Source of the DNA: Acidobacteriota bacterium
Lineage (GTDB): Bacteria; Acidobacteriota; Vicinamibacteria; Vicinamibacterales; UBA2999
DNA length: 33,844 bases
Direction: 5' to 3'
Assembly (NCBI GenBank): GCA_016789705.1
Contig: JAEUQR010000015.1
Span: 1-33,844 of the forward strand
Each line of letters begins with the position of its first letter. Within the stretch, counting starts at the first letter, position 1. The notes beneath the pieces were generated by a model. The model did not search any database. It was not told the DNA's origin and saw only the letters and a program-made list of their open reading frames with translations. This document shows positions 16,211 to 26,134 of the stretch, in pieces. Both the position numbers and the translations under genes were made by a program.

Positions 16211-16876
16211 CTAGTGCACGCTCGAGGTGTGCACGGCGGGGGTATCGTTCCAGTCGGTCGCGACAATCGCCCACAGCACCTGATCGTGGAATTCGCCGTC
16301 AGTGGCGCGGGCCCGGCGCAGCAGGCCCTCCTGCGTGGCCCCCAGTTTCCGGAGCGCGCCATTGGCGCGGCCGTTCCGGACGTCGATGCGGAACTCGGCG
16401 CGGTGCACGCCCAGCTGGCCAAAAAGACACCCGAGCACGAGGCGGCCGGCGGTCTGGAAGATCGACGTGCCGCGGAACTCATCGGCCATCACGGCGAACC
16501 CTTCGACCATGGAGCAGGCGTGATCCATCGAGCGCACACCGAGAATGCCGACGGGCACGCCGGTGTCGGCCGGCACGATGACCCAGCAGGCCGTGGTGCC
16601 GGCGCAGCGCCCGGCCTGCAGTTGCTCGATGAGCAGTTCGATGCCGGCGACGCTTGCAGCAGGCGGATCAGCCACGATCTGCGCGAATGCGTCCTCGGGC
16701 AGCGCGGTCAGCAGGGCCAGGGCGTCCCCGGCGACCGGCTCGCGCAGGGTGAGCGCGCCGCTCGACAGCACCGGCAGGGCCTCGCGCCAGTTGGTGCGGA
16801 CGGGTTCGGCCGCCGCGGCGTCGGGAAGCCTGGCGCGTGTCGTCGCCGTCTGAGCGGTGGTCTGTGCCTTGGCCAT
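16211..16876 (-). CDS. GNAT-family N-acetyltransferase (RimJ/RimL-like)
   Basis: 221 residues; an acetyl-CoA-dependent transferase by family. After a low-complexity Thr/Ala-rich N-terminus (1-28) come the GNAT beta strands: LTLREPVAGDALALLT, TACWVIVPADTGVPVGILGV, the FAVMADEFRGTSIFQTAGRLVLG region that includes the acetyl-CoA loop, and VHRAEFRIDVRNGRANGALRKLGA with a typical RimL ending. Start ATG 16876 has AGGTGA just upstream; an open extension to 17038 was rejected because it has no family similarity. The gene is monocistronic, flanked by its own terminator and a long structured upstream region. The substrate is unknown. Confidence 0.86.
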   Translation of the reverse strand: MAKAQTTAQTATTRARLPDAAAAEPVRTNWREALPVLSSGALTLREPVAGDALALLTALPEDAFAQIVADPPAASVAGIELLIEQLQAGRCAGTTACWVIVPADTGVPVGILGVRSMDHACSMVEGFAVMADEFRGTSIFQTAGRLVLGCLFGQLGVHRAEFRIDVRNGRANGALRKLGATQEGLLRRARATDGEFHDQVLWAIVATDWNDTPAVHTSSVH

Positions 16877-16909
16877 AGTCACCTGGCATCGGTCCGAACC
16901 ACGCTGGCC

Positions 16910-16929
16910 CCAGACCGATTGCGGTCTGG
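16910..16929. other. Perfect 8-bp hairpin in the GNAT leader
   Basis: CCAGACCG and CGGTCTGG flank a 4-nt loop, 34 bp upstream of the acetyltransferase ATG. There is no T-run after it on the minus strand, so it is not a simple terminator. It may be a regulatory leader structure. Confidence 0.5.
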
Positions 16930-17015
16930 AGCCCTCGTGGGTGCCGGCCGAACGCTGCCGCGCCGGGGGAGAGAAAGTCGCATCGGGCCGTTCCACGACC
17001 CGACGGCCCGGAAAT

Positions 17016-17031
17016 AGCAAGGCACGCGCCA
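17016..17031 (-). promoter_or_regulatory. Possible sigma-54 (-24/-12) promoter
   Basis: The minus strand reads TGGCGCGTGCCTTGCT: GG and GC dinucleotides are separated by exactly 10 nt inside TGGC and TTGC contexts, close to the sigma-54 consensus. It points at the acetyltransferase gene, 140 bp upstream of its start. A single chance match in GC-rich DNA is possible, and no enhancer site was identified. Confidence 0.35.
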
Positions 17032-17090
17032 CGTCCATCCGGCGGGATGTCGATGCCGCTAAACACCTGCCCCCAATGGACTTGACTCAA

Positions 17091-17250
17091 TGCCTCGGAG
17101 GGGGAGGCAGCGGAAGGGCGGATGTTCCGTTACAACACAGGCGCGCGGGCACCTGTGCGCAGGGAGCCCCGTAACCCCCCTGTTAGCTGCTGGTTACAGC
17201 TGTGCGCCAGATCGATACAGCGCACGTTGCCGAGTCGCTGCGCCGGCGAC
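17091..17250 (-). ncRNA. Candidate structured RNA or 5' leader (five consecutive hairpins)
   Basis: Five short perfect stems follow one another: TGCCTC/GAGGCA (17091-17109), CACAGG/CCTGTG (17136-17157), GTAACC/GGTTAC (17171-17197), GTGCGC/GCGCAC (17202-17225) and GTCGC/GCGAC (17234-17250). No coding frame of quality covers them. I match no known riboswitch class. A possible minus-strand promoter lies directly upstream, so the region could be the long leader of the GNAT gene or a small RNA. Strand is inferred from that promoter. Confidence 0.4.
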
Positions 17251-17255
17251 CAACA

Positions 17256-17285
17256 GTTAAAGCATTCATGCACAATCACTTACAA
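17256..17285 (-). promoter_or_regulatory. Possible sigma-70-type promoter
   Basis: On the minus strand TTGTAA and TTTAAC are separated by 18 bp (4 of 6 matches to each consensus hexamer). This AT-rich patch stands out in GC-rich DNA, right after the fabH terminator, and would start transcription at about 17249, at the first hairpin of the structured region. Confidence 0.45.
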
Positions 17286-17286
17286 G

Positions 17287-17315
17287 AAAAAGCCCCCGGA
17301 GATCCCTCCGGGGGC
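17287..17315 (-). terminator. Rho-independent terminator of the yebC-ruvCAB-fabH operon
   Basis: On the minus strand a perfect 10-bp stem GCCCCCGGAG/CTCCGGGGGC with a 4-nt loop is followed by TTTTTC. It lies 40 bp past the fabH stop. Confidence 0.95.
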
Positions 17316-17355
17316 TGTGCTTGAATGAGACAGTCGCGGCTGGCGGCGTGGTCGA

Positions 17356-18380
17356 TCAGAACGCCCAGCGAATGAGGAGCGCGCCGACGGTGAAGCCGGC
17401 GCCGACCGAGGCCACCAGCACCAGATCGCCCTTCTTGAGACGCCCCTGAAGCACGGCGTCGTTCATCGCCAGCGGGATCGTGCCGGCGGTCGTGTTGCCG
17501 AACCGCTCGATGTTGATGATTACCTTCGACCTGTCGATGCCGACACGCTCGGAGACCGCCTCGATGATGCGGCGGTTGGCCTGGTGCGACACGAAGAGGT
17601 CGATGTCGTCGGCCGTGACGTTGTTGCGCTGGAGCAGGCGTTCGCAGAGATCGCCCGTGCGACGCACGGCGAACTTGAAGACCGTCGAGCCGTCCTGCTT
17701 CACGTAATGCAGCCGCTGATCGACCGTCTCGTGCGAGGCGGGCCTGAGGCTGCCGCCGGCCGGCATGCACAGGGCCGCACCGCCGCTGCCGTCGATCTCG
17801 TGCGCGAAGTCGATGATGCCGAGTTCGGGTGACGACGACGGGCCGAGCACCACGGCACCGGCGCCATCGCCGAAGAGCACGCAGGTCGTGCGGTCCGTGT
17901 AGTCGATGATGCTCGACATCACGTCGGCGCCGACGATGAGCGCGTACTTCGCCGAGCCGGCGGCGATGAGCTGGCTGCCCACGGTGAGCGAATAGGCAAA
18001 CGCGGAGCAGGCGGCGCTCACGTCGAAGCCCCAGGCGCGCGAGGCGCCGAGCTTGTGCTGCAGCAGGCAGGCCGTGCTCGGGAAGAGCATGTCGGGCGTG
18101 ACCGTGCCGACGATGATGAGATCGATATCATCTGGCGTCAGGCCGGCGCGGCGAATAGCCTCCGCCGCGGCTTCCCTGGCGATGTCGGAGGTGCCGACAC
18201 CCGGCTCGACGATGTGGCGCTCGCGGATGCCGGTGCGCTGCAGGATCCACTCGTCGCTCGTGTCGACGAGCTTTTCGAGATCGGCGTTGGTCAGCACGCG
18301 CGGCGGCACGTAGGTGGCCAGGCTCTTGATTTCGGCGCGGCCGATTGGAGTCGTGCCAGCCAGATTCGCGATGGAAGTCC

Positions 18381-18384
<4 letters not shown>
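17356..18384 (-). CDS. fabH: Beta-ketoacyl-ACP synthase III FabH
   Basis: Initiates type II fatty acid synthesis by condensing acetyl-CoA with malonyl-ACP. 342 residues. Seen: the catalytic cysteine in [10 protein letters not shown] (C126), histidine in VSHQANRRI (H267), asparagine in FGNTTAGT (N297), and the C-terminal [13 protein letters not shown]. The start is TTG at 18384: AGGAGAGG stands 6 nt upstream, and TTGA overlaps the ruvB stop by 4 bp. No ATG or GTG lies between that point and the conserved [15 protein letters not shown]. Placement after ruvB on the same transcript is less usual than a plsX or fabD neighbourhood. Confidence 0.97.
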
Positions 18385-19387
<1,003 letters not shown>

Positions 19388-19391
<4 letters not shown>

Positions 19392-19987
19392 GCGCGCGCC
19401 AGCTCCCGGAGCGCCGCGCGCAGTGCCACGTCGAAGCGCGGACGCTCCTCGCTGGCCAGCTGCTTGTCGAGCACCTTGTCCACGGCTGAGCGATGGTAGC
19501 CGAGATTCAGCAGCGCCGACACGAGGTCGTCCCGTACGGCGTCGGCCTCCGGCGTCACCGGCGCCGCGGTGTGCGCCGCCGGGGCCGTGGGCAGCTTGTC
19601 CTTGAGTTCCAGGCAGATTCGCTCGGCGGTGCGTTTGCCGACGCCGGGAATACGCGTCAGCCGGGCGACGTCGCCGCGCTGCACGGCCGCCACGAAGTCC
19701 ACGGCGTCGATCCCGCTCAGCACGGCCAGGGCAAGCTTCGGACCGATGCCGCTCGTGGCGATGAGCTTTTCGAACACCGTGAGTTCGAATGACGTCGGAA
19801 AGCCGAAGAGCGCGATCGCGTCCTCCCGCACGTGCGTGTGGATGCGGAGCTCCACGTCGTCCCCCGGCTCGCCCACCGCGTAGAAGGTCGACACCGGCAC
19901 CGCCACGTCGTAGCCCACGCCGTGCACGTCGAGCACGAGACGTGTCGGCTGCTTTTCGAGGAGCCGTCCCCGCAGCCACGCGATCAT
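19388..19987 (-). CDS. ruvA: Holliday junction DNA helicase subunit RuvA
   Basis: Binds four-way junctions as a tetramer and loads RuvB. 199 residues. Seen: the N-terminal OB domain [20 protein letters not shown] with GVGYDVAVP, helix-hairpin-helix segments [19 protein letters not shown] and [23 protein letters not shown], an Ala/Pro linker, and a C-terminal RuvB-contacting helical domain ([18 protein letters not shown]). It overlaps ruvC upstream and ruvB downstream by 4 bp each. Confidence 0.97.
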
Positions 19988-20570
19988 GAGCGGCGGACAC
20001 CGGCGCGCGCCGGCCGCGCCGTCTTCGCCTTCGAGGGCGGGCGATACGCCCGCCAGCTCTTGAGCGCGGCGGCGTCGCGGCCCTTCGGCACGGCGACGGT
20101 TCGTGCCGGCAGGCGATGCACGTGGCACAGCGCCACCGCGAGAGCGTCGGCTGCATCGTGCGGGGTCGGCGGCGCGTCGAGGCCGAGGAGCAGCGCAATC
20201 ATCTGGCCGACCTGCGCCTTTTCGGCGCGGCCGTAGCCGACAACGGCGCGCTTGATCTCGGTGGGGGTGTACTCCGCCAGTTCGAGCCCGGCTTCAACGG
20301 CCGAGAGCATGGCCACGCCGCGCGCGTGGCCGAGGGTCAGCGCGCTGCGGACATTGGTGGCGTAGAACAGGTTTTCGATGGCGACGACGTCGGGCTGACA
20401 CTCACGCAGCAGCATCGAGAGGCCATCGTGGATCACTGCCAGCCGGGCCCCGAGCGTCGGGGCGCCGGCCGTGGCGATGGCGCCGCAGGTCACGAGGTGA
20501 TGGCGCCGGCCGTCCGACTCGACGCAGCCGTAGCCGGTGCGCTCCGAGCCGGGGTCGATGCCGAAGACCC

Positions 20571-20574
<4 letters not shown>
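19984..20574 (-). CDS. ruvC: Crossover junction endodeoxyribonuclease RuvC
   Basis: Resolves Holliday junctions by paired nicks. 196 residues with acidic catalytic residues in the RNase-H fold: D7 ([12 protein letters not shown]), E67 (VAIENLF), and the [10 protein letters not shown] block (H139, D140, D143). A basic, Ala-rich tail of about 35 residues follows ([18 protein letters not shown]). The start is GTG at 20574, overlapping the yebC stop as GTGA. Confidence 0.97.
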
Positions 20575-21320
<746 letters not shown>

Positions 21321-21360
21321 GGTGCAGCTCCAGACGGTAAAAAATCGACCCTTTAGTCTA

Positions 21361-22200
21361 TCAGACCCGGCGGGCGATGATGATCCAGGCATCGGCGTCA
21401 CGATGCCAGGGCCCGCCGTCGTAGTCGCCGAGCAGGGCTTCCACCGCAAATCCGGCGGTGGCCAGCCGGCGTGTCATCTGCGGCACCGACAGGGTGCGGA
21501 ACGTGAGGGCGAAGGCCCGCCGGCGCACCGCCCGGCCGCGCCTTTCCACGAATTCCTGGTCGAAGATCGTCAGGCCCTTCGGGGCGTCCTGCCGGACCGA
21601 CTCGATGAGCGTAATCTGACTGCCGCCCGGCCCGCGCCGGCCCTTCAGGCTGACCCGGCGCGAGTATTCGCCCCAGGCAGGCAAGTCGGCCACGAGTTCG
21701 AGGGCGAAGATGCCGTCGTGGCGCACGACCCGCCCCACGTCCTTGAGCGTGGCCCGGAGGTCGCGCTCCGACAGGAGCGACTGCAGGATGCCGTAGGGCG
21801 CCATCACCATCGGGAAGGCGCCGTCCGGGAACGGCAGGGCACGGATATCGGCCCGCACGAGCGCCGGGCGCACGCCGCGCCGCTGCCGGGCGACACGCCG
21901 CCGGGCCCGCGCCAGCATCTCGGCGGAGCGATCGACCCCGACGATGTGCACACCTTCATGCGCCAGCGGCATCGTGACGCGCCCCGTGCCGCACCCGAGT
22001 TCGAGCACCTGCCCCTCGACGGCGCCGGTCATCCGCTGCCAGAACGACAGGTCACGCCGGCCCAGCGTCTGCGCGTTCTCCCAGTCGTAGAAGGGCGCAT
22101 AGTCGTCCCAGCCGTGCCAGCCCTCCCGGGCGGCCTGCGGCCGGCGCGCCTTCGCGGGCCGGGAGGAACGGGAGTGCGTCGTCGTCGCGCGCGTCGCCAT
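21361..22200 (-). CDS. Class I SAM-dependent methyltransferase
   Basis: 279 residues. A basic N-terminal stretch (residues 1-25) precedes [21 protein letters not shown]. Motif I is [16 protein letters not shown], followed by an acidic residue in [10 protein letters not shown], then [13 protein letters not shown] and [15 protein letters not shown]. This resembles small-molecule methyltransferases of the Methyltransf_11/25 type. The substrate is unknown. The ATG at 22200 is preceded by TATACT nine bases upstream, back to back with the serine hydrolase promoter. The stop lies 40 bp before yebC. Confidence 0.88.
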   Translation of the reverse strand: MATRATTTHSRSSRPAKARRPQAAREGWHGWDDYAPFYDWENAQTLGRRDLSFWQRMTGAVEGQVLELGCGTGRVTMPLAHEGVHIVGVDRSAEMLARARRRVARQRRGVRPALVRADIRALPFPDGAFPMVMAPYGILQSLLSERDLRATLKDVGRVVRHDGIFALELVADLPAWGEYSRRVSLKGRRGPGGSQITLIESVRQDAPKGLTIFDQEFVERRGRAVRRRAFALTFRTLSVPQMTRRLATAGFAVEALLGDYDGGPWHRDADAWIIIARRV

Positions 22201-22243
22201 GCGGTGGCGAGTATACCGGGCGCCGCCCCGGTAAGATGGCGCG
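22201..22243. promoter_or_regulatory. Compact divergent promoter region
   Basis: The 43-bp gap holds a minus-strand -10-like TATACT (22215-22210), 9 nt before the methyltransferase ATG, and a plus-strand TAAGAT (22232-22237), 6 nt before the hydrolase ATG. A GC hairpin ACCGGG/CCCGGT lies between them. Both transcripts would be leaderless or nearly so. Confidence 0.5.
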
Positions 22244-24109
22244 ATGCGTTGGTTCCTGCGCTGCAGCCTGCTCGTCGCCGCGACGTCGTTGCTCGCGGCG
22301 CAGTCACCGCCGGCTCCCGCCGAGGAACCGACGCCGGCGAGTCTCGACGAGTTCAAGGCGGCCGCTCTGCGGATCGTCGAGCAGGCAGGTCTGCCGGGCG
22401 CCGGCCTGGCGCTCGTGCGGGCGAACGGCATCGAGTGGGCGGGCGGCGTCGGCGTGGCCGATCGCGCGACCGGGCGGCCGATCGACGGCGACACGCTGTT
22501 CCGCGTCGGCTCGGTGAGCAAGTCGTTCGTGGCGATGGCGCTCGTGCAGCTCTACGAGGACGGGCAGCTCGACCTCGACGCGCCGGTCGTGTCGATCGTC
22601 CCCGAGGTGCACATCGACAACCCGTGGGAGGCCACCGAGCCGGTGCGTGTCCGGCACCTGCTCGAGCACACCGCCGGGTTCGACGACATGCACTTCAACG
22701 AAATCTACGTGCTCGACGATGCGCCGGACCGGCCGCTCGACGAAGTGCTGCTGCGCAATCCGGCCTCACGTCGCGTGCGATGGCGCCCCGGCACCCGGAT
22801 GGCCTATTCGAACCCCGGGTACGCGGTCGCCGGCCGCGTCATCGAGGCCGTCGCCGGCAAGCCGTACGACTCGTTCATCCGCGAGCGCATCTTCACGCCG
22901 CTGGCGATGACCGCGAGCACGTTCTCGGGCGACGTCGAGGCCCCGGCGCTCGCGCAGGGCTACGAGCGCCGGAACGGCCCGCCCGTCGTCCGGCGGCGGA
23001 TTCACCTGCGGCCGGCCGGCGCCCTGCACTCGTCACCGCGAGAGCTGGGCCTGTTCGTCGAGATGCTGCTCAACTGGGGTGAGCTGCGCGGCGGCTACGT
23101 CATCGACCCGGAATACCTCTCGAACATGGAATGGCCGCGCACGACGGCAGCGTCGAAGGCAGGGGTGCGAGCGGGCTACGGTCTCGGCATCTACAGCACC
23201 ATCGATATGCCGTATCACGTGCTGGGCCACGAGGGCGGCATCGATGGCTTCCTGTCGGCCTACGGCTACTCACCCTCACGGGACGTCGGCTACGTGGTGC
23301 TGCTGAACGGCACCTACGCGCCCGACGCGCTCACCCGGCTCTCGTCGCTCGCCATCCGCTATCTGAAGCGTGACGTGGCGGCGACGCCGCCCGACGCTCT
23401 CCCGGTCGCGCCGGACGAGTTGCGGCGTTTCGAGGGGTATTACCACGACGCCAACCCGCGCGCGGCGCTCCTGCAGGCCGTGGAGTTCCCGCTCGGCGGC
23501 CGCACGGTCCGCGTGTCGAATGGCCGCCTGGTGATGACTCCCGTGTTCGGCCCTGACACGCCCCTCGTTTCCGTGAACGATGCGCTCTTCCGCCGGGAGT
23601 CAGAGCTCACGGCGTCCCTGGCGTTCACGGAGGTGGACGGCCGGCCGGTGCTCGCGGGAGCGGACATCTACGCCGAGAAACGCCTGCGGTGGCCCGTCGA
23701 TCTGCTCCGCGGAGTCCTGGCCGCAGCGCTCGTGTGCGTCGCTCTGGCCCCGCTGATTGCCGCGGCCGGCGCATGGCGTCGACGCGCGCGCGGCGGTGCT
23801 GGCACGGGTGGCCTCGGCACGGCATGGACACTGGCCCTTCTGGCCTTCGGCGCCATCTTCGCCGTGGCCTCCACCTCGCCGGTGACGTCGCTCGCCACAT
23901 CGGGCGGACCCTCGCTCGTGCTGTTCGGAGCCTCAATCGTGCACCCGCTCGTCGCCTTCGCCATGCTGCCGCTTACCGCCGCCGCCTGGGTGCGGGGACT
24001 GCGCGGACCCATCGGATGGTTCGCCGCCGCCACGGCCGCCGCGCACGCTGGCCTGGCCTGCTACCTCGGATGGTGGGGCCTCATCGCGTTCCGCAGCTGG
24101 ACCTACTGA
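22244..24109 (+). CDS. Serine beta-lactamase-like hydrolase with C-terminal membrane domain
   Basis: 621 residues. Signal peptide about 1-20, then a class C beta-lactamase/penicillin-binding-like domain with SVSK (S90, K93), YSN (Y188, N190) and HEGG (H329), the three active-site motifs of this fold. About 100 residues of beta-rich sequence follow, then four predicted transmembrane helices (about 485-620). This layout occurs in serine hydrolases of the Beta-lactamase family acting outside the cell while anchored in the inner membrane. The substrate may be a peptide or ester; antibiotic resistance should not be assumed. The cupin gene follows after 36 bp. Confidence 0.9.
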   Translation: MRWFLRCSLLVAATSLLAAQSPPAPAEEPTPASLDEFKAAALRIVEQAGLPGAGLALVRANGIEWAGGVGVADRATGRPIDGDTLFRVGSVSKSFVAMALVQLYEDGQLDLDAPVVSIVPEVHIDNPWEATEPVRVRHLLEHTAGFDDMHFNEIYVLDDAPDRPLDEVLLRNPASRRVRWRPGTRMAYSNPGYAVAGRVIEAVAGKPYDSFIRERIFTPLAMTASTFSGDVEAPALAQGYERRNGPPVVRRRIHLRPAGALHSSPRELGLFVEMLLNWGELRGGYVIDPEYLSNMEWPRTTAASKAGVRAGYGLGIYSTIDMPYHVLGHEGGIDGFLSAYGYSPSRDVGYVVLLNGTYAPDALTRLSSLAIRYLKRDVAATPPDALPVAPDELRRFEGYYHDANPRAALLQAVEFPLGGRTVRVSNGRLVMTPVFGPDTPLVSVNDALFRRESELTASLAFTEVDGRPVLAGADIYAEKRLRWPVDLLRGVLAAALVCVALAPLIAAAGAWRRRARGGAGTGGLGTAWTLALLAFGAIFAVASTSPVTSLATSGGPSLVLFGASIVHPLVAFAMLPLTAAAWVRGLRGPIGWFAAATAAAHAGLACYLGWWGLIAFRSWTY

Positions 24110-24145
24110 CGCGGCCAGCGCGCCGCGCGCAGGAGACACGACAAC

Positions 24146-24481
24146 ATGGATCATCCGACCGTCATCCACGCCGTCGACCATGCGGTGTTTTCGCCCGAGA
24201 AGATGGGCAAGACCACACTCTTCAGCTCACGGCACGTGCTCGTCGGCCTCAATGCGTTCGAGCCCGGTCAGGCGCATGCGCTGCATGCGCACGCGGGCAT
24301 GGACAAGGTCTACCACGTGCTCGCCGGGGAGGGCGTGTTCCTGCTCGAAGGGTGCGAACTGCCGATGCGCGCCGGCGATCTGCTCGTGGCGCCGGACGGC
24401 GTGCCGCATGGCGTGCGCAATACGAGTCAGGACCGACTCGTCGTCATGGCGGTGCTCGCGCCCGGGACGCACAGCAAGTAA
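24146..24481 (+). CDS. Small cupin-domain protein
   Basis: 111-residue single cupin beta-barrel. Motif 1 is seen as HALHAHAGMDKVYHVLAGEG, with two histidines and a glutamate-free variant, and motif 2 as PMRAGDLLVAPDGVPHGVRN with a final histidine. These suggest a metal site, although the usual motif-1 glutamate is not evident. It may be an isomerase, dioxygenase or sensor; none can be chosen. GGAG lies about 12 bases before the ATG, and the gene follows the serine hydrolase by 36 bp on the same strand. Confidence 0.85.
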   Translation: MDHPTVIHAVDHAVFSPEKMGKTTLFSSRHVLVGLNAFEPGQAHALHAHAGMDKVYHVLAGEGVFLLEGCELPMRAGDLLVAPDGVPHGVRNTSQDRLVVMAVLAPGTHSK

Positions 24482-24504
24482 CGCGGGAGAAGGCACAGGC
24501 ACCG

Positions 24505-24510
24505 TATGAT
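24505..24510 (+). promoter_or_regulatory. -10-like hexamer before the PPK2 gene
   Basis: TATGAT (5 of 6 to the consensus) stands 8 nt before the ATG, so transcription would begin about at the start codon. There is no clear -35. Confidence 0.45.
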
Positions 24511-24518
24511 CGTGTCCC

Positions 24519-25481
24519 ATGCCTTCTGAGACACATCGACGCCTGACGCGGCTGTCCCGGCACTTCCGGATCACCGGCGGCCAGGGCTTTCGCCTGCGCG
24601 CCTTCTCACCAGACGACACCCGCGGACTGCAACTCAAGGACAAGGCCGACGCCCTGCTCGAGGAGAGCGCCGACGTCATGGCGAAGCTGCAGGAGCGGCT
24701 GTACGCGCAGGACCGGTGGAGCGTGCTGCTCATCTTCCAGGCGATGGACGCTGCCGGCAAGGACGGCACCATCAAGCACGTGATGACGGGACTCAATCCA
24801 CGCGGCTGCGAAGTGCACAGCTTCAAGGCGCCATCGAGCGAGGAGCTCGATCACGACTTCCTCTGGCGCACGTCGAACCGGCTGCCGCGCCGCGGGCACA
24901 TTGGCATCTTCAATCGCTCCTACTACGAGGAGATGCTGGTCGTCCGTGTGCACCCGGAGATCCTCGGCAAACAGCAGCTCCCGGCCGAGCTCGTCACTCC
25001 GCGCATCTGGCGCGAGCGGTTCGAGGACGTCGTCAGCTACGAGCGCTACCTCTCCCGCCAGGGCGTTGTCATCCGCAAGTTCTTCCTCTACGTGTCACCC
25101 GAAGAGCAGCGGCGCCGCTTTCTCGAGCGGATCGCCGACCCCGCCAAACACTGGAAGTTCTCGCTGGGCGACCTGCACGAACGCGAGTACTTCGAGGACT
25201 ACCTGGCCGCCTACGACGACGTCATCCGTCACACGGCGTCGCCCTTCGCGCCGTGGTACGTCGTGCCGGCGGACCACAAGTGGTTCACGCGCCTGGTCGT
25301 CGCCTCGGCGGTCATCGAGGCCATCGAGTCGGTGCAGCCGACGTTCCCCACCGTGGACGCCAAAATGCTGCGGCAACTGAAGGCCGCGGAGACGGCGCTG
25401 CTGCACGAGGCCGCGTCGGTCACCGGCGCGCCCGCGCCCGCTCGCCGGCCGGCCGCACGCACGCGCCGACGCCGCTCGTGA
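24519..25481 (+). CDS. Polyphosphate kinase 2 family protein
   Basis: 320 residues. PPK2 enzymes transfer phosphate between polyphosphate and nucleotides. Seen: Walker A region FQAMDAAGKDGTIKH (74-87; the more usual text is GMDTAGKDG), VHSFKAPSSEELDHDFLWR, Walker B-like IFNRSYYEEML, the lid block FFLYVSPEEQRRRFLERI, and PWYVVPADHKWFTRL. The C-terminal 30 residues are Ala/Arg-rich and probably disordered. Whether it makes ADP or AMP into NTP, or uses another acceptor, cannot be told. Its TGA overlaps the GTG of the following glycosylase gene. Confidence 0.93.
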   Translation: MPSETHRRLTRLSRHFRITGGQGFRLRAFSPDDTRGLQLKDKADALLEESADVMAKLQERLYAQDRWSVLLIFQAMDAAGKDGTIKHVMTGLNPRGCEVHSFKAPSSEELDHDFLWRTSNRLPRRGHIGIFNRSYYEEMLVVRVHPEILGKQQLPAELVTPRIWRERFEDVVSYERYLSRQGVVIRKFFLYVSPEEQRRRFLERIADPAKHWKFSLGDLHEREYFEDYLAAYDDVIRHTASPFAPWYVVPADHKWFTRLVVASAVIEAIESVQPTFPTVDAKMLRQLKAAETALLHEAASVTGAPAPARRPAARTRRRRS

Positions 25482-26134
25482 GCTCGCCTGCTGGACTCAT
25501 CCCCGCGGGTGATGGCCGCCTGCGGTGCGCCTGGTGCGGCGACGACCCGCTCTACATGCGGTACCACGACGAGGAATGGGGCCGGCCCGTGCTCGACGAC
25601 GTCCGTCTCTTCGAGAAGATCTGCCTCGAGGGCTTTCAGTCGGGCCTGAGCTGGCTCACGATCCTCCGCAAGCGCGAACATTTCCGAGCCGCATTCCGGG
25701 GGTTCGACCCAGCCGTCGTGGCACGGTTCGGCGCCCGGGACGTGACACGACTGCTGCAGGATGCCGGCATCGTGCGGCACCGAGGCAAGATCGTCTCGGC
25801 GATCAACAACGCCGCTCGGGCCCTCGACCTGCAGGCGGAGTTCGGCTCGATCGCCGCCTACGCGTGGTCGTGGGAGCCACCGCGAGCCGAGCGTCCGGCG
25901 GCCGTGACGTGGGACGCGCTCAAGGCGATGCCAACGACCGCGACCTCCACCGCACTGTCGAAGGACCTGAAGCGCCGCGGCTGGACGTTCGTCGGGCCGA
26001 CGACGATCTACGCGTTCATGCAGGCCATGGGACTCGTGAACGACCACGTCGAGGGATGCTTCGCGCGGGCTGCCGCGGGCCACGAGCGACGGGCCGCCGC
26101 ACGGCCGGCACCGGCTACTGCTGTTCGACGCTGA
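25478..26134 (+). CDS. tag: DNA-3-methyladenine glycosylase I
   Basis: Removes 3-methyladenine from alkylated DNA. 218 residues from a GTG overlapping the ppk2 stop (GTGA). Seen: RCAWCGDDPLYMRYHDEEWG with zinc ligands C17 and H30, the FEKICLEGFQSGLSWLTIL block containing the conserved glutamate E51, VGPTTIYAFMQAMGLVNDH and the other zinc ligands H190 and C194. The last 20 residues are Ala/Arg-rich. The 3' end overlaps the convergent TraB/GumN gene by 20 bp. Confidence 0.96.
   Translation: MSSPAGLIPAGDGRLRCAWCGDDPLYMRYHDEEWGRPVLDDVRLFEKICLEGFQSGLSWLTILRKREHFRAAFRGFDPAVVARFGARDVTRLLQDAGIVRHRGKIVSAINNAARALDLQAEFGSIAAYAWSWEPPRAERPAAVTWDALKAMPTTATSTALSKDLKRRGWTFVGPTTIYAFMQAMGLVNDHVEGCFARAAAGHERRAAARPAPATAVRR

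Noticed and set aside
17122..17328. 68-codon plus-strand frame in the fabH-GNAT gap
   Set aside because: It runs through the fabH terminator and the hairpin region, has no family likeness and no ribosome-binding site.
19392..20198. Upstream extension of the ruvB frame
   Set aside because: It runs through ruvA and ruvC out of frame and has low-complexity arginine-rich composition; RuvB begins at 19391.
22244..24109. Serine hydrolase as an antibiotic-resistance beta-lactamase
   Set aside because: The motifs define the fold only. The long C-terminal spacer and membrane helices are unlike secreted class C beta-lactamases.
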